Shown: positions 24,085 to 33,224, numbered from the stretch's first letter. The stretch: DNA of 43,290 nucleotides from Acidobacteriota bacterium (GCA_015659035.1 DQNS01000126.1:1-43290); one strand, 5' to 3'. Translations and numbers: made by a program. Notes: generated from the letters alone by a model not told the origin.

Positions 24085-25509
24085 TCAGTCTCGATCCCGA
24101 TCATCTTCGTCGTCGGGCTCGTCTGGTGCGCCGAACAGGTCGGCCATCTCCGGGGCCTGGAGCGGCCGCGGCGTGCGCTCGACCGTGGGCACCTCGGGAA
24201 TCGGTTCGGCGGCGCTGACTCCTAGCTCCTTGAACCGCCGCGCGGTCACCAGGACACGCGACTCGATGGTGCCCACCGTCCGGTTGTAGGCCTCCACGGT
24301 GCGGGTCAGTCCCTTGGCCAGGTCGTCGAGATGACCGGCCAGGCGCCAGATTCGCTCGTAGAGTTCTCGACCCAGGGCACTGACCTCCTCGGCATTGCGG
24401 GCAATGCGTTCTTGCTGCCAGCCATACGCCACCGCGCGGAGCAACGCAATGAGGGTCAACGGGCTGGCCGGAATCACCCGCTGGGTGACACCGAACTCAA
24501 TCAGCCCCGGGTCGTGCTGCAACGCGGCGCTGAAATAGCCCTCACCCGGCAGGAACATGAAGACAAACTCCGGCGTCGGCTGGAACTGGGCCCAGTAGCC
24601 GCGGCTGCCCAGCTCGACCATGTGGGCCTTCACCTGGCCGGCGTGCTCCTTCAATCGCGCCGCCCGCTCGTCGTCCCCGGTGGCCTCGACCGCCTGCCGG
24701 TAGGCGACATACGGCACCTTCGCGTCAATGATGATGTGTCGTCCGCCCGGCAGATTGACCACCATGTCCGGTACCAGCCGGCCCTCCACGGTCTGCGCGG
24801 TCGTCTTCTCCGAGAAGTCACAGTGGTCCAGCATGCCGGCCAGCTCGACCACCCGTCGCAGCTGCACCTCTCCCCAGCCGCCCCTGACATGCGGGGTCTG
24901 GAGGGCGCGTTCGAGGTTGCTGGTCGACGTGGCCAGCGTCTGCAGCTGCTCGTTCAACCGCGCGTCCGAGCTCGCGCGTTCCTTCTCCACCTGTTGGAGC
25001 TTGGCGTCCACCTGTCCCAGCGTCTCGTGAAGCGGTTTGATCAGGCTGTCGATCGACCGCTGCCGGTGGTCGAGATCGACCACCGCCTGTTTCTGGAACT
25101 CGCTCAGCGACGCCTTCGCCAGCTGCAGGAACGACTGATTGTTGGCCCGCAAGGCTTCGGCCGACACCGAGGCGAACGCCTCGCGCAGGGTCTGCTCCGC
25201 CTGCTCGAGCAGCTTGAGCCGGTCGTTCGCCGACCGGCGTTCGCCGTCGAGCTCGGCCGTCGCGCGCACCAGCCGCTCCGTCAGCTCGCTCGACCGCTGG
25301 CGGGCGTCCCCCAGGTCGCGCTCGCGGGTCTCGAGCGCCGCGTCGAGCTGTGCGACCCGTTTGGCGATCTCGTCGGCACGGGCGCGCGCCGCCGCCGCGT
25401 CCGCCCGCGGCCCGCTGCCGGCCTCGCCGACCCGCCCCAGCAGCCAGCCGCCCACGCCGCCCAGGGCCAAACCCAGGGCGATTCCCACGAGCATCGAGAC
25501 GGTGTCCAA
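24085..25509 (-). CDS. rmuC: DNA recombination protein RmuC
   Basis: 474 aa. The N-terminal membrane helix (about 5-27, MLVGIALGLALGGVGGWLLG) is followed by a long coiled coil (about 30-210, rich in Ala, Arg, Glu and Gln). The RmuC nuclease-like domain holds RGGWGEVQLRRVVELAGML, PDMVVNLPGGRHIIIDAKVP, FVFMFLPGEGYFSAAL and VIPASPLTLIALLRAVAYGW. The last ~20 residues are highly acidic. RmuC limits inversions at short inverted repeats in E. coli, which is notable in a repeat-rich genome. The start is TTG 25509, supported by GAGGA five bases upstream; ATG 25494 is the alternative. Confidence 0.93.
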   Translation of the reverse strand: MDTVSMLVGIALGLALGGVGGWLLGRVGEAGSGPRADAAAARARADEIAKRVAQLDAALETRERDLGDARQRSSELTERLVRATAELDGERRSANDRLKLLEQAEQTLREAFASVSAEALRANNQSFLQLAKASLSEFQKQAVVDLDHRQRSIDSLIKPLHETLGQVDAKLQQVEKERASSDARLNEQLQTLATSTSNLERALQTPHVRGGWGEVQLRRVVELAGMLDHCDFSEKTTAQTVEGRLVPDMVVNLPGGRHIIIDAKVPYVAYRQAVEATGDDERAARLKEHAGQVKAHMVELGSRGYWAQFQPTPEFVFMFLPGEGYFSAALQHDPGLIEFGVTQRVIPASPLTLIALLRAVAYGWQQERIARNAEEVSALGRELYERIWRLAGHLDDLAKGLTRTVEAYNRTVGTIESRVLVTARRFKELGVSAAEPIPEVPTVERTPRPLQAPEMADLFGAPDEPDDEDDRDRD

Positions 25510-25536
25510 TCGTGTCCTCGCCCCTTAGCCTGTCTC

Positions 25537-25560
25537 GCAGCCCCGCTAGGCGGGGGGATC
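25537..25560. repeat. Module A hairpin, solitary copy
   Basis: GCAGCCCCGCTAGGCGGGGG, the core stem of module A, in the divergent gap between rmuC and the cysteine synthase fusion. Confidence 0.6.
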
Positions 25561-25636
25561 TGCCGTCCGTTGCGACGCGTCACACAGTGTACCCGGTCGT
25601 CGCGCCGGTCGTTTCGACCCCCGCGGGGGCCGTGGC

Positions 25637-25665
25637 TTGAGCGCGGGCAACATACCGAATAAAAT
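25637..25665 (+). promoter_or_regulatory. Promoter of the sulfur island
   Basis: TTGAGC (25637-25642), 17-bp spacer, TAAAAT (25660-25665). The expected start is near 25672, 33 bases before the ATG. Confidence 0.6.
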
Positions 25666-25704
25666 TAGAGGTTGCACTTAGTTCATGCGAGGATCAGCCA
25701 GGAA

Positions 25705-27042
25705 ATGAACGACCACGCCCTGCGCGTCTACGACTCCATTCTCGGCCTCCTCTCCAGTGCCGACAATCCCACACCACTGGTGCGCCTGAACCGGGTATCG
25801 CCGTTCCGGCAGACCCAGGTCTACGCCAAGCTCGAGTGGTACAACCCGTTCGGGGCGGTCAAGGATCGTATCGCGGCCAACCTGGTTGCCGACGCCGAAG
25901 CACGTCTCACCGTGCACGCGGACCAGAAGCTGGTCGAGCCCACCTCGGGGAACACCGGCATGGCCCTCGCCATGATCGCCAATGCGAAGGGCTACACGCT
26001 GACGACGCCGCTGTCGGTCGAGATACCGCTCGAGAAGCGCACCATGCTCAGGTTCTTTGGTGCCGAGGTGCTCGAGCTCGACGACACCCTGTGCCCGGCG
26101 CCTGGGGCACCCGAAGGCGCCATCGCCAAGGCGATGGAGATCGCCGAGCGTCCCGGGGTCCACATGCTGAACCAGTACGCCAACGAGGCGAATCCCGACG
26201 CGCACTACAAGACGACCGGACCGGAGATCTGGCGCCAGACGGAAGGAAAGGTCACGCATTTCGTCGCGGGTCTGGGTACATGCGGCACCCTTACCGGGAC
26301 GGGGCGCTTTCTCAAAGAGCAGAGCGCCGCGGTCCAGGTCCTCGGTGTGCATCCTGGCGAGGGCCATGACATCCCTGGCGTGCGGAGTATCCGCCAGCTC
26401 CAGCAGACCCAGCTGTTTCGTCCGGCGGAGTACGACGGCCTGAGGGAGATTCAGAACCAGGCGGCGTTCGAGTTGTGTCTCCGTCTGAACCGGGAGGAGA
26501 GCATCATCGCGGGGCCAAGCTCGGCCATGGCCCTGGCCGGTGCGTTCGAGCTGGTCCCCGACGAGCCGGGCAACCTGGTCGTGGTCATCTTCCCGGACAG
26601 CGCGTTCAAGTACGCATCGTCGGTCGTGAAGTATCTGCCGGGTCTCGAGGCCGGCACCCCCAAGCCAGCGGCGCCGCGCAACCCGCTGCTCGACACGATG
26701 GTGGAGAACGTGCGGGGCAACGCCGACCTGACCATCGACGTCGACGCCGCCCACGAGCAGTGGCAGGCCGACAGGCCGTTCGTGCTGGATGTGCGCCCGA
26801 GTGACCAGTACCAGGAGGCGCACATCCCTGGTGCCATCAACCGGCCGCTTGCCCAGCTCGGCGAGCATCACGCAGGTCTTCCCGGCGATCTCGACGCGCC
26901 GATCCTCAGCGTGTGCCAGCGCGGGAACGCCTCGCTGTCCGGCGTGCTGTTTCTTAAGTCGCTCGGCTATCGCAATGTACGCAGCATCACCGGCGGGACG
27001 CTCGCCTGGCGAGAGAAGGGCTTTGCCACCGACGCCGACTAG
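25705..27042 (+). CDS. PLP-dependent cysteine synthase fused to a rhodanese domain
   Basis: 445 aa. Residues ~10-325 are a cysteine synthase/CBS-like domain: PLP lysine K53 in NPFGAVKDR, EPTSGNTGMALAM (substrate carboxylate loop) and VAGLGTCGTLTGTGRFL (phosphate loop). Residues ~340-445 are a rhodanese domain with active Cys404 in VCQRGNAS. The neighbouring sulfur-carrier genes make a CysM-like role likely, in which sulfur comes from a carrier thiocarboxylate rather than free sulfide. The acceptor (O-acetyl- or O-phosphoserine) is not determined. ATG 25705 is preceded by AGGA-like purines. The rhodanese fusion is unusual for this enzyme. Confidence 0.9.
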   Translation: MNDHALRVYDSILGLLSSADNPTPLVRLNRVSPFRQTQVYAKLEWYNPFGAVKDRIAANLVADAEARLTVHADQKLVEPTSGNTGMALAMIANAKGYTLTTPLSVEIPLEKRTMLRFFGAEVLELDDTLCPAPGAPEGAIAKAMEIAERPGVHMLNQYANEANPDAHYKTTGPEIWRQTEGKVTHFVAGLGTCGTLTGTGRFLKEQSAAVQVLGVHPGEGHDIPGVRSIRQLQQTQLFRPAEYDGLREIQNQAAFELCLRLNREESIIAGPSSAMALAGAFELVPDEPGNLVVVIFPDSAFKYASSVVKYLPGLEAGTPKPAAPRNPLLDTMVENVRGNADLTIDVDAAHEQWQADRPFVLDVRPSDQYQEAHIPGAINRPLAQLGEHHAGLPGDLDAPILSVCQRGNASLSGVLFLKSLGYRNVRSITGGTLAWREKGFATDAD

Positions 27043-27069
27043 GATGGCGGCGGACGGGCTGGCCAGCGA

Positions 27070-27507
27070 GTGGTGATAGGAACGCGACCCACGCTGGTGT
27101 TGTGCGCCGAGGCCGACACAGCCATCCGCCGGCATGGCCGGGAGGCCTACCCGCACGAGTGTTGTGGGGCGCTGATCGGGCGCGAGCAGCTGGTGGTAGA
27201 GGCGTTGGCGCTGCCCAATGCCACCGGGGAGGGGTCCCGGCGTCGGTTTCTGGTGCGGCCGGCCGACTACTGGGTGGCCGAGCGGCGAGCGGCCGAGCTG
27301 GGCGCCGCGCTGCTGGGGTTCTATCACTCGCACCCGGACCATCCGGCGCGGCCGTCCCGGTACGACCTCGACCACGCGTGGCCCGTGTTCGCCTACGTGA
27401 TCGTGGCGGTCGAGGGTGGCGAGCCGAGGGCGCTGACCTCGTGGCGGCTGCGTGACGATCGGTCGGCGTTCGACGAGGAGCCGGTGGTGGTCGAGCCGAG
27501 CGCGTAG
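27070..27507 (+). CDS. JAMM/MPN+ metalloprotease (Mec-type)
   Basis: 145 aa. JAMM zinc site is complete: E30 in YPHECCG, H86 and H88 in YHSHPDHPARPSRYD, with S96 and D99. Bacterial short JAMM proteins trim C-terminal residues or amino-acid adducts from ubiquitin-like sulfur carriers. The next gene encodes such a carrier with two residues after its glycines, a fitting substrate. Start GTG 27070, with GTG 27073 as alternative; neither has a strong Shine-Dalgarno. Confidence 0.9.
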   Translation: MVIGTRPTLVLCAEADTAIRRHGREAYPHECCGALIGREQLVVEALALPNATGEGSRRRFLVRPADYWVAERRAAELGAALLGFYHSHPDHPARPSRYDLDHAWPVFAYVIVAVEGGEPRALTSWRLRDDRSAFDEEPVVVEPSA

Positions 27508-27575
27508 GCAGGCCTGTCTGCCGTAGCCTCTTGACCGCCGTAGCCTTGGCGCAGGCGGTTGGCGAAGGCGGAAGA
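27508..27575. repeat. Dispersed repeat D, doubled
   Basis: GCCGTAGCCTCTTGACCGCC, then GTAGCCTTGGCGCAGG, two tandem variants between the JAMM and carrier genes. Confidence 0.65.
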
Positions 27576-27605
27576 CAAGTGGAGGACACGCACGGGCGAC
27601 ACATC

Positions 27606-27890
27606 ATGGCACACAAGATTCTGATTCCGACGCCGTTGCGCGTCTATGCGGGCAAGCAGGATGTCGTCGAGGCCGAGGGCCGCACGGTGGGTGAGCTGCT
27701 GGCGAACATGACCGCGGAACATACCGACCTGCGCAACCACCTCTACACCGAGGACGGCAAGCTGCGCAGCTTCGTGAACATCTACGTCAACGATGACGAT
27801 ATCCGGTATCTCGAGAAGGAACAGACGCCGCTGAAGCCGGGCGACACCGTCAGCATCATCCCGTCGGTCGCGGGTGGGGGGCGGGCGTGA
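27606..27890 (+). CDS. Ubiquitin-like sulfur carrier pro-protein (MoaD/ThiS/CysO family)
   Basis: 94 aa beta-grasp protein. The opening HKILIPTPLRVYAG and middle EGRTVGELLANM are typical, as are FVNIYVNDDDIRYL and LKPGDTVSIIPSVAGGG. The end is G90-G91-G92-R93-A94, so the diglycine that must be adenylated is capped by Arg-Ala. Processing by the adjacent JAMM protease is the natural reading. ATG 27606 was chosen over an upstream GTG in frame by family length. The stop overlaps the GTG of the E1-like gene (GTGA). Likely roles are cysteine synthesis (CysO-like), with molybdopterin or thiamin less likely. Confidence 0.9.
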   Translation: MAHKILIPTPLRVYAGKQDVVEAEGRTVGELLANMTAEHTDLRNHLYTEDGKLRSFVNIYVNDDDIRYLEKEQTPLKPGDTVSIIPSVAGGGRA

Positions 27891-29062
27891 AGAAGGACAG
27901 CACACCGCTCGCGCTGACCCACGAGGAGGTCGCGCGCTACAGCCGGCATCTCATCATGCCCGAGGTCGGCATGGAGGGGCAGCTCAAGCTGAAGGCGGCG
28001 CGGGCGTTGTGTATCGGTGTCGGCGGGTTGGGTTCGCCGGTGTTGCTGTATCTGGCCGCGGCCGGGGTGGGAACGCTCGGCCTCGTCGACTTCGACGAGG
28101 TCGACTACAGCAACCTCCATCGGCAGATCATTCATGGCACCCCGGACGTCGGGCGGTCGAAGCTCGACTCGGCCAAGGCGCGGATCAACGTGTTGAACCC
28201 CGAAGTGGAGGTCGTGACGCACGAAATGGCCCTGTCTTCCGAGAACGCGCTCGGTCTGTTCGCCGACTACGACCTGGTTGTCGACGGCACCGACAACTTC
28301 CCGACACGGTATCTGGTGAACGACGCCTGCGTGATTGGGGGCAAACCGAACGTCTACGGCAGCATCTTCCGGTTCGAGGGGCAGGCCTCGGTGTTCGCCA
28401 CCAAGGATGGCCCCTGCTACCGGTGTATGTTCCCTGAGCCGCCGCCGCCCGGGCTCGTGCCCAGCTGTGCCGAGGGGGGTGTGCTGGGCATCCTGCCGGG
28501 TGTGGTCGGCATGTTGCAGGCCACCGAGGCGATCAAGCTCATCCTGGGCGTTGGCGAGTCACTCGTGGGCCGGTTCCTCCTGTTCGACGCACTGAAGATG
28601 CGGTTCCGCGAGCTGAAGGTGCGAAAGGACCCCGACTGCCCGGTCTGCGGAGAGCACCCCACGGTGACCCAACTCATCGACTACGAGCAGTTCTGCGGGA
28701 TCGCCCCGACCGCGACGGCGGCGGCCACGTCGTCGACCGAAGACGCGGACGAGGCGACCGTCGAGGAGCTGAAGACCCGGCTCGATCGGCACGAGTCGTT
28801 CCTGCTGCTCGATGTGCGCGAGCCTCAGGAGTTCGAGATCTGCCGCATCCCCGGGTCGGTGCTGATCCCGCTGGGCGATCTGCCGTCGCGTCTGTTCGAG
28901 CTGGAAGGGCGCGACGACATGATTGTCCACTGCAAGTCCGGGGTCCGCAGCGGAAAGGCGGTTAAACTGCTGCGGGAGGCCGGTTACAGCAAGGCGCGGA
29001 ACCTGAAGGGTGGTATCCTCGCCTGGATCAACCGAATCGACCCGACGCTGCCCAAGTATTGA
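27887..29062 (+). CDS. E1-like adenylyltransferase fused to rhodanese (MoeB/MoeZ type)
   Basis: 391 aa. The E1 domain (about 10-265) has YSRHLIMPEVG and the ATP loop GVGGLGSPVLLYLAAAGVG. DFDEVDYSNLHRQ and DGTDNFPTRYLVND are also present. Two Cys pairs (CYRC and CPVC) form the zinc site. The rhodanese domain (about 285-391) has active Cys349 in HCKSGVRS. It should adenylate the carrier C-terminus and replace AMP with sulfur from its rhodanese persulfide. GTG 27887 overlaps the carrier stop by four bases, indicating translational coupling. Confidence 0.94.
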   Translation: MKKDSTPLALTHEEVARYSRHLIMPEVGMEGQLKLKAARALCIGVGGLGSPVLLYLAAAGVGTLGLVDFDEVDYSNLHRQIIHGTPDVGRSKLDSAKARINVLNPEVEVVTHEMALSSENALGLFADYDLVVDGTDNFPTRYLVNDACVIGGKPNVYGSIFRFEGQASVFATKDGPCYRCMFPEPPPPGLVPSCAEGGVLGILPGVVGMLQATEAIKLILGVGESLVGRFLLFDALKMRFRELKVRKDPDCPVCGEHPTVTQLIDYEQFCGIAPTATAAATSSTEDADEATVEELKTRLDRHESFLLLDVREPQEFEICRIPGSVLIPLGDLPSRLFELEGRDDMIVHCKSGVRSGKAVKLLREAGYSKARNLKGGILAWINRIDPTLPKY

Positions 29063-29101
29063 CGCAGGCCACAGGTCGGCGTTCCGCCAGCGGGGTACAG
29101 C

Positions 29102-29590
29102 ATGCTGCGACTCTCCAAGAAAGCCGAATACGCGCTGATGGCGCTCAAGGACCTGGCGTTGCGTCCGGCGGCCGAGGCGGCGAGCGCGCGTGAAATCGCC
29201 GAGCGCTACGGGATTCCGGTCGAGGTGATGGCCAAGGTGCTCCAGCGCCTGGCCAAGCAGCAACTCCTGGCGTCTCAGCACGGCATCCGCGGTGGGTATC
29301 TCCTGGCCAGGCCGGCGAGTCAGATCTCGGTTGGCGCCGCCATCGAAGCGATTGACGGCCCGGTCACCGTCACCGTTTGTTCGAGAGCGGATGACGACTG
29401 CGACCAGTACGCCACATGTAACATTCGCGACCCGTTGTGGCGCATCAGGGACCAGATCGTCAACGCCCTGACCTCCTACACGCTCCAGGCGTTCGCCACG
29501 GATGAGCCGCCCGTCGTGCCGGTCTCGATGAGCCGGCGCTCGTCGGATCAGGATGCGCCGCTCGCTCAGGTGCCGGCGGCGAGCCGGTAG
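29102..29590 (+). CDS. Rrf2-family Fe-S regulator (IscR/CymR-like)
   Basis: 162 aa. N-terminal winged helix: LRLSKKAEYALMALKDLA, VEVMAKVLQRLAKQ and GIRGGYLLAR. Three cysteines C93, C100 and C106 (spacing 6 and 5) match the [2Fe-2S] ligands of Rrf2 sensors; the first spacing is one residue longer than in E. coli IscR. It lies between the sulfur-carrier genes and the cysteine desulfurase, so it probably adjusts the island to Fe-S demand. Its gap to the E1 gene is only 39 bp, and no clear operator was found there. Confidence 0.9.
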   Translation: MLRLSKKAEYALMALKDLALRPAAEAASAREIAERYGIPVEVMAKVLQRLAKQQLLASQHGIRGGYLLARPASQISVGAAIEAIDGPVTVTVCSRADDDCDQYATCNIRDPLWRIRDQIVNALTSYTLQAFATDEPPVVPVSMSRRSSDQDAPLAQVPAASR

Positions 29591-29653
29591 CGCGGCTGCG
29601 CCCCGCACACCCGGACGATCGTCGGCGCAGCCTCGCTTACGGGCCCTAACGCG

Positions 29654-29684
29654 GCTTTTCTCAGAGCCCAGCTACGCGGGGGCT
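29654..29684. repeat. Module A, partial copy
   Basis: GCTTTTCTCAGAGCCCAGC, then TACGCGGGGGCT, matching 5146-5176, in the gap before the cysteine desulfurase. Confidence 0.6.
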
Positions 29685-29745
29685 TCCGTCACCGCTGTCA
29701 GCTAGGCTCATCCGGCTCCGGAGGAGTCAGCTCACACGAAGACAA

Positions 29746-30948
29746 ATGGACCTGCCGATCTACATGGACGGGCACGCCACCACGCGTGTCGACCCCCGGG
29801 TCATCGAGGCGATGCTGCCGTTCTTCGGCGAGTACTATGGCAACGCCGCCAGCCGGCATCACCGGTTTGGCTGGACGGTCCGGGACGCGGTGGCGGACGC
29901 GCGCGCGGAGGTCGCGGCGCTGGTCGGCGCGCCGGCGCGCGACCTGGTCTTCACCAGCGGCGCCACCGAGTCGAACAACCTGGCGGTGAAAGGCGTGGCC
30001 GAGGCCGCGCGCAACCGCGGCAACCACATCGTGACCGCGCGCACCGAACACCGGGCCATTCTGGACCCCTGCGCGCGGCTCGAGCAGCAAGGCATGCGGG
30101 TCTCGTATCTGTCGGTGGGCAATGACGGGGTGCTCGACCCGGCGGCCCTCGAGGCCGCGATTACCCCGACGACGGTGCTCGTCACCGTCATGATGGCGAA
30201 CAACGAGATCGGGGTCTTGCAGCCGATCGCGGCCCTAGCGCGTCTGGCGCGGGCGCGGGGTGTGTTGTTGCACACCGACGCGGCGCAGGCCGCCGGCAAG
30301 GTGCCGATCGACGTCGAGGCGGACGGTATCGACCTGCTGTCCCTGACGGCCCACAAGCTGTACGGCCCCAAGGGCGTGGGTGCGCTGTTCATCCGGCACG
30401 GCGTCGCGGTGGCGCCGCTCGTTGACGGCGGCGGGCACGAGGGCGGGCTTCGGTCGGGCACCCTGAACGTGCCGGCCATCGTCGGGTTCGGTCGCGCCGC
30501 CGCGATCTGCGCCGACGAGATGCCCGGCGAGGCGGCACGGCTGAGTCGGCTGCGAGACCGGCTGTGGGACGGGATACGCCGGTCGTTGAGGGGCGTGACG
30601 GTGAACGGGTCGATGCGGGCACGGCTGCCGCACAACCTCAACATCAGCGTCGACGGGTTGCACGGCGAGCAGTTGCTGATGGGACTCGACGACGTGGCGG
30701 TGTCCTCCGGCGCCGCGTGTACGTCGGCCAGCCGCGAGCCCTCGCATGTGCTGCGGGCGCTGGGGTTGGGTGATACGCGAGCCCGGGCGTCGATCCGCTT
30801 CGGGCTCGGACGGTTCAATACCGAGGCGGAGGTCGACTATGTCATCGAGAAGTTGTGCAGCCTGGTCACCCGGTTGCGGGCACCGACACCGGTGTTCGAC
30901 CTCGCGGAGGACGACCGCAACCTGCCACCAAAGTGGCGCGTCTACTAG
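29746..30948 (+). CDS. iscS: Cysteine desulfurase (IscS/NifS type)
   Basis: 400 aa. It releases sulfur from cysteine as an enzyme persulfide. [12 protein letters not shown] opens the domain. PLP Lys is K204 ([14 protein letters not shown]) and active Cys is C325 in [17 protein letters not shown], the group I loop. The ~30-residue C-terminal extension ending PPKWRVY is longer than in E. coli IscS. It stands before an A-type carrier and after an Rrf2 regulator. It may feed both Fe-S assembly and the rhodanese domains upstream. iscU is not in the window. No close Shine-Dalgarno was seen. Confidence 0.93.
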   Translation: MDLPIYMDGHATTRVDPRVIEAMLPFFGEYYGNAASRHHRFGWTVRDAVADARAEVAALVGAPARDLVFTSGATESNNLAVKGVAEAARNRGNHIVTARTEHRAILDPCARLEQQGMRVSYLSVGNDGVLDPAALEAAITPTTVLVTVMMANNEIGVLQPIAALARLARARGVLLHTDAAQAAGKVPIDVEADGIDLLSLTAHKLYGPKGVGALFIRHGVAVAPLVDGGGHEGGLRSGTLNVPAIVGFGRAAAICADEMPGEAARLSRLRDRLWDGIRRSLRGVTVNGSMRARLPHNLNISVDGLHGEQLLMGLDDVAVSSGAACTSASREPSHVLRALGLGDTRARASIRFGLGRFNTEAEVDYVIEKLCSLVTRLRAPTPVFDLAEDDRNLPPKWRVY

Positions 30949-30959
30949 AGTGCCCCCAA

Positions 30960-31026
30960 GGAGTCAGAAGTCAGGAGTCGGTCCTTCGACAACGGCACCC
31001 TCTGCTCTGCTCAGGATGAGCGGGGA
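30960..31026. repeat. Heptad array plus dispersed repeat E (reverse)
   Basis: AGGAGTCAGAAGTCAGGAGTC, then TCCTTCGACAACGGCACC and GCTCAGGATGAGCGG. It lies in the iscS-iscA gap (30949-31169), which has no other gene I can support. Confidence 0.7.
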
Positions 31027-31169
31027 GAAAACAGGAGGAAGCCGGATGGCGTCGCCAGCCTCAGTTTGGACACGCCTGATTCGGCAGGGTCACGAGCTCC
31101 CAGACACCTCTGAACCCTACCTTTGGGACGGGACACTCGTCGCTCGGTGAAGTACACTGAAGGGGACCC

Positions 31170-31496
31170 ATGATTGAGATCACCGAAGCGGCGGCGAAGC
31201 GCATCCAGACTGCGATGGTCGATGAGGGGAGAACCGAGGGCGGTCTCCGTGTCGGCATCAAGGCGGGTGGCTGCAACGGGTTCAGCTACGTGTTCAAGTG
31301 GGAGCACGCGGCATCGTCGGATGACGAGGTGTTCGAGAGCCCCGACGGCGCCAAGATCTTCGTCGACCCCAAAAGCTACAAGTATCTCGACGGCACGGTG
31401 CTGGATTGCGACCCGAACATGCTCGGGCAGTCCCTGGTGTTGCGCAATCCCAACGCCAAGACCGAGTGCGGCTGCGGCCTGTCGTTCGGCGTCTAG
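31170..31496 (+). CDS. A-type iron-sulfur carrier (IscA/ErpA family)
   Basis: 108 aa. The three conserved cysteines are C35 (KAGGCNGFSY), C100 and C102 (TECGCGLSF). It delivers Fe-S clusters to target enzymes. AAGGGG four to five bases before ATG 31170 is a good Shine-Dalgarno. It is a general A-type member; IscA, ErpA and SufA cannot be separated here. It closes the sulfur/Fe-S island. Confidence 0.92.
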   Translation: MIEITEAAAKRIQTAMVDEGRTEGGLRVGIKAGGCNGFSYVFKWEHAASSDDEVFESPDGAKIFVDPKSYKYLDGTVLDCDPNMLGQSLVLRNPNAKTECGCGLSFGV

Positions 31497-31654
31497 CAGA
31501 ACGCGCTTCGGTGGCTCCCACTCCCTCTGGGAGAGGGCTGTCAACGTTCCTCACGCGTCCCGGTCCGTGTGAGCCGGGACACCGGTATCTGTCCTGCACC
31601 CGGCGCCCGGGTCCTAGTGCGCCCCGTGGCATCGTCGTTGTCACCCGAGCGCTG

Positions 31655-33217
31655 ATGCCCGAATCCAACCAACTCCAGCGCAGTCCGCCCGACCGGCCCA
31701 GCCGCCCCCTGGTGGTGGTGTCGAACCGCGAGCCCTACCTGCACTCGCTGGCGGAGGATGGGGCCGTCACCTGGGAGCCCACGACGGGCGGCGTCGCGGT
31801 CGCGCTGGATGCCCTGATGCGCGAGCGCGGTGGCGTCTGGATTGCCCACGGCGCCGGAGACGCCGACCGGCGGGTTGTCGATGCGGACGACCGGGTGCTG
31901 GTACCGCCCGACGCGCCGATCTACGCCCTGCGCCGGATCTGGCTGACCGAGGCCGAAGAGCAGCACTACTACGACGGGTTCGCGAACGAGGGGCTGTGGC
32001 CGCTGTGTCATGTGGCGCACGTCAAGCCGGTGTTCCGGGCCGCCGACTGGCGTGCCTATCAGGAGGTCAACAAGCGGTTCGCGCGCGCGGTCGAGGCCGA
32101 GTTGCCCGATCTGGCGTCACCGGTCTTCATCCAGGACTATCACCTGACCCTGGTCGCCAAGTATCTGCGGGCGGCGTGTCCCGACGTCCGGATTGCCCTG
32201 TTCTGGCACATTCCGTTTCCCCATCCTGACCAATTGCGTATCTGTCCGTATCGCCGCCAGATCCTGGAGGGGCTGCTGGCGTGCGACCTGCTTGCGTTCC
32301 AGCTCGACCGGGACCGGCGCAACTTCCTGGCCGCCGCGCGCACGGAGCTGGGGGCCAAGGTGAGCCGGGGCCGCGTGCACGCGCAGAACCGCGTTACCAC
32401 CGTGTGCGCCGTGCCCATCGGCGTCGACTTCGACCGGATCCAGAGTGTGACACGCGACCCGCGGCTCGAGGCCGAGAAGCAGCGGTTGCGGCAGGAGCTG
32501 CGCATTGACACACCCCTGATCGGGATCGGCGTCGACCGACTCGACTACACCAAAGGGATCCCGGAGCGACTCAACGCGCTGGATTGCCTGTTCACGCGCC
32601 GACCCGAGCTGCGCACGCAGCTGACCTTCGTCCAGATCGCCGTGCCTTCACGGTCGAAGCTCGAGAGCTACCAGGCGGTCGAGGCGGACATCGACCAGCG
32701 GGTGGCCGCCATCAACGCCCGACACGCGCGCGACGGCCTGGCTGGGGGTCCGGTCCGCTACCGCAAGTCGGCGCTGCGAATCAGACGGCTGGTGGCGCTG
32801 TATCGGTTGGCCGACTTCTGTCTCGTCAGCTCGCTGCACGACGGGATGAACCTGGTGGCGAAGGAGTTCGTCGCGGCCCGCGAAGATTTCGAAGGTGTGC
32901 TCGTGTTGAGCGAGCTGGCCGGCGCGGCGCAGGAGCTCGGTGACGACGCCGTTCTGATTAATCCCTACGACGTCGAGGGGTTTGCCAACGGTCTCGCGCA
33001 GGCGCTCGACATGCCGCCCGATGAGCGTCACCGACGGATGCGCGCGCTGCGCCGGATCGTCGCCGGGTGCGATGTGTTTCAGTGGGCGTCGAACATCCTC
33101 GAGGGGCTCGAGCACCTCGACCCCAAGTCGATGCCGCCCCCGCCGGGCGGCACGAGTCGAGCCGCCCGGCGGGCCACCCGGGTGCCCTCGACCCCTCCCG
33201 TGCCCGTCAATCGGTAG
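31655..33217 (+). CDS. otsA: Trehalose-6-phosphate synthase-like glycosyltransferase (GT20)
   Basis: 520 aa. It joins glucose from a nucleotide sugar to glucose-6-phosphate. Motifs are [64 protein letters not shown] and [18 protein letters not shown], in GT20 order. The C-terminal ~30 residues are Pro/Arg-rich and outside the fold. No trehalose phosphatase is adjacent, so glucosylglycerol-phosphate synthase remains possible. ATG 31655 is the first plausible start; the frame is open upstream into the iscA end but lacks similarity there. Confidence 0.87.
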   Translation: MPESNQLQRSPPDRPSRPLVVVSNREPYLHSLAEDGAVTWEPTTGGVAVALDALMRERGGVWIAHGAGDADRRVVDADDRVLVPPDAPIYALRRIWLTEAEEQHYYDGFANEGLWPLCHVAHVKPVFRAADWRAYQEVNKRFARAVEAELPDLASPVFIQDYHLTLVAKYLRAACPDVRIALFWHIPFPHPDQLRICPYRRQILEGLLACDLLAFQLDRDRRNFLAAARTELGAKVSRGRVHAQNRVTTVCAVPIGVDFDRIQSVTRDPRLEAEKQRLRQELRIDTPLIGIGVDRLDYTKGIPERLNALDCLFTRRPELRTQLTFVQIAVPSRSKLESYQAVEADIDQRVAAINARHARDGLAGGPVRYRKSALRIRRLVALYRLADFCLVSSLHDGMNLVAKEFVAAREDFEGVLVLSELAGAAQELGDDAVLINPYDVEGFANGLAQALDMPPDERHRRMRALRRIVAGCDVFQWASNILEGLEHLDPKSMPPPPGGTSRAARRATRVPSTPPVPVNR

Positions 33218-33224
33218 CTATGTA

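Noticed and set aside
24331-25662. Rightward 443-codon open frame opposite rmuC
   Set aside because: Low-complexity Leu/Arg/Val antisense shadow of a recognised gene.
25678-27375. Leftward 565-codon open frame opposite the cysteine synthase fusion and JAMM genes
   Set aside because: It mirrors two clear gene families on the other strand and shows no motifs.
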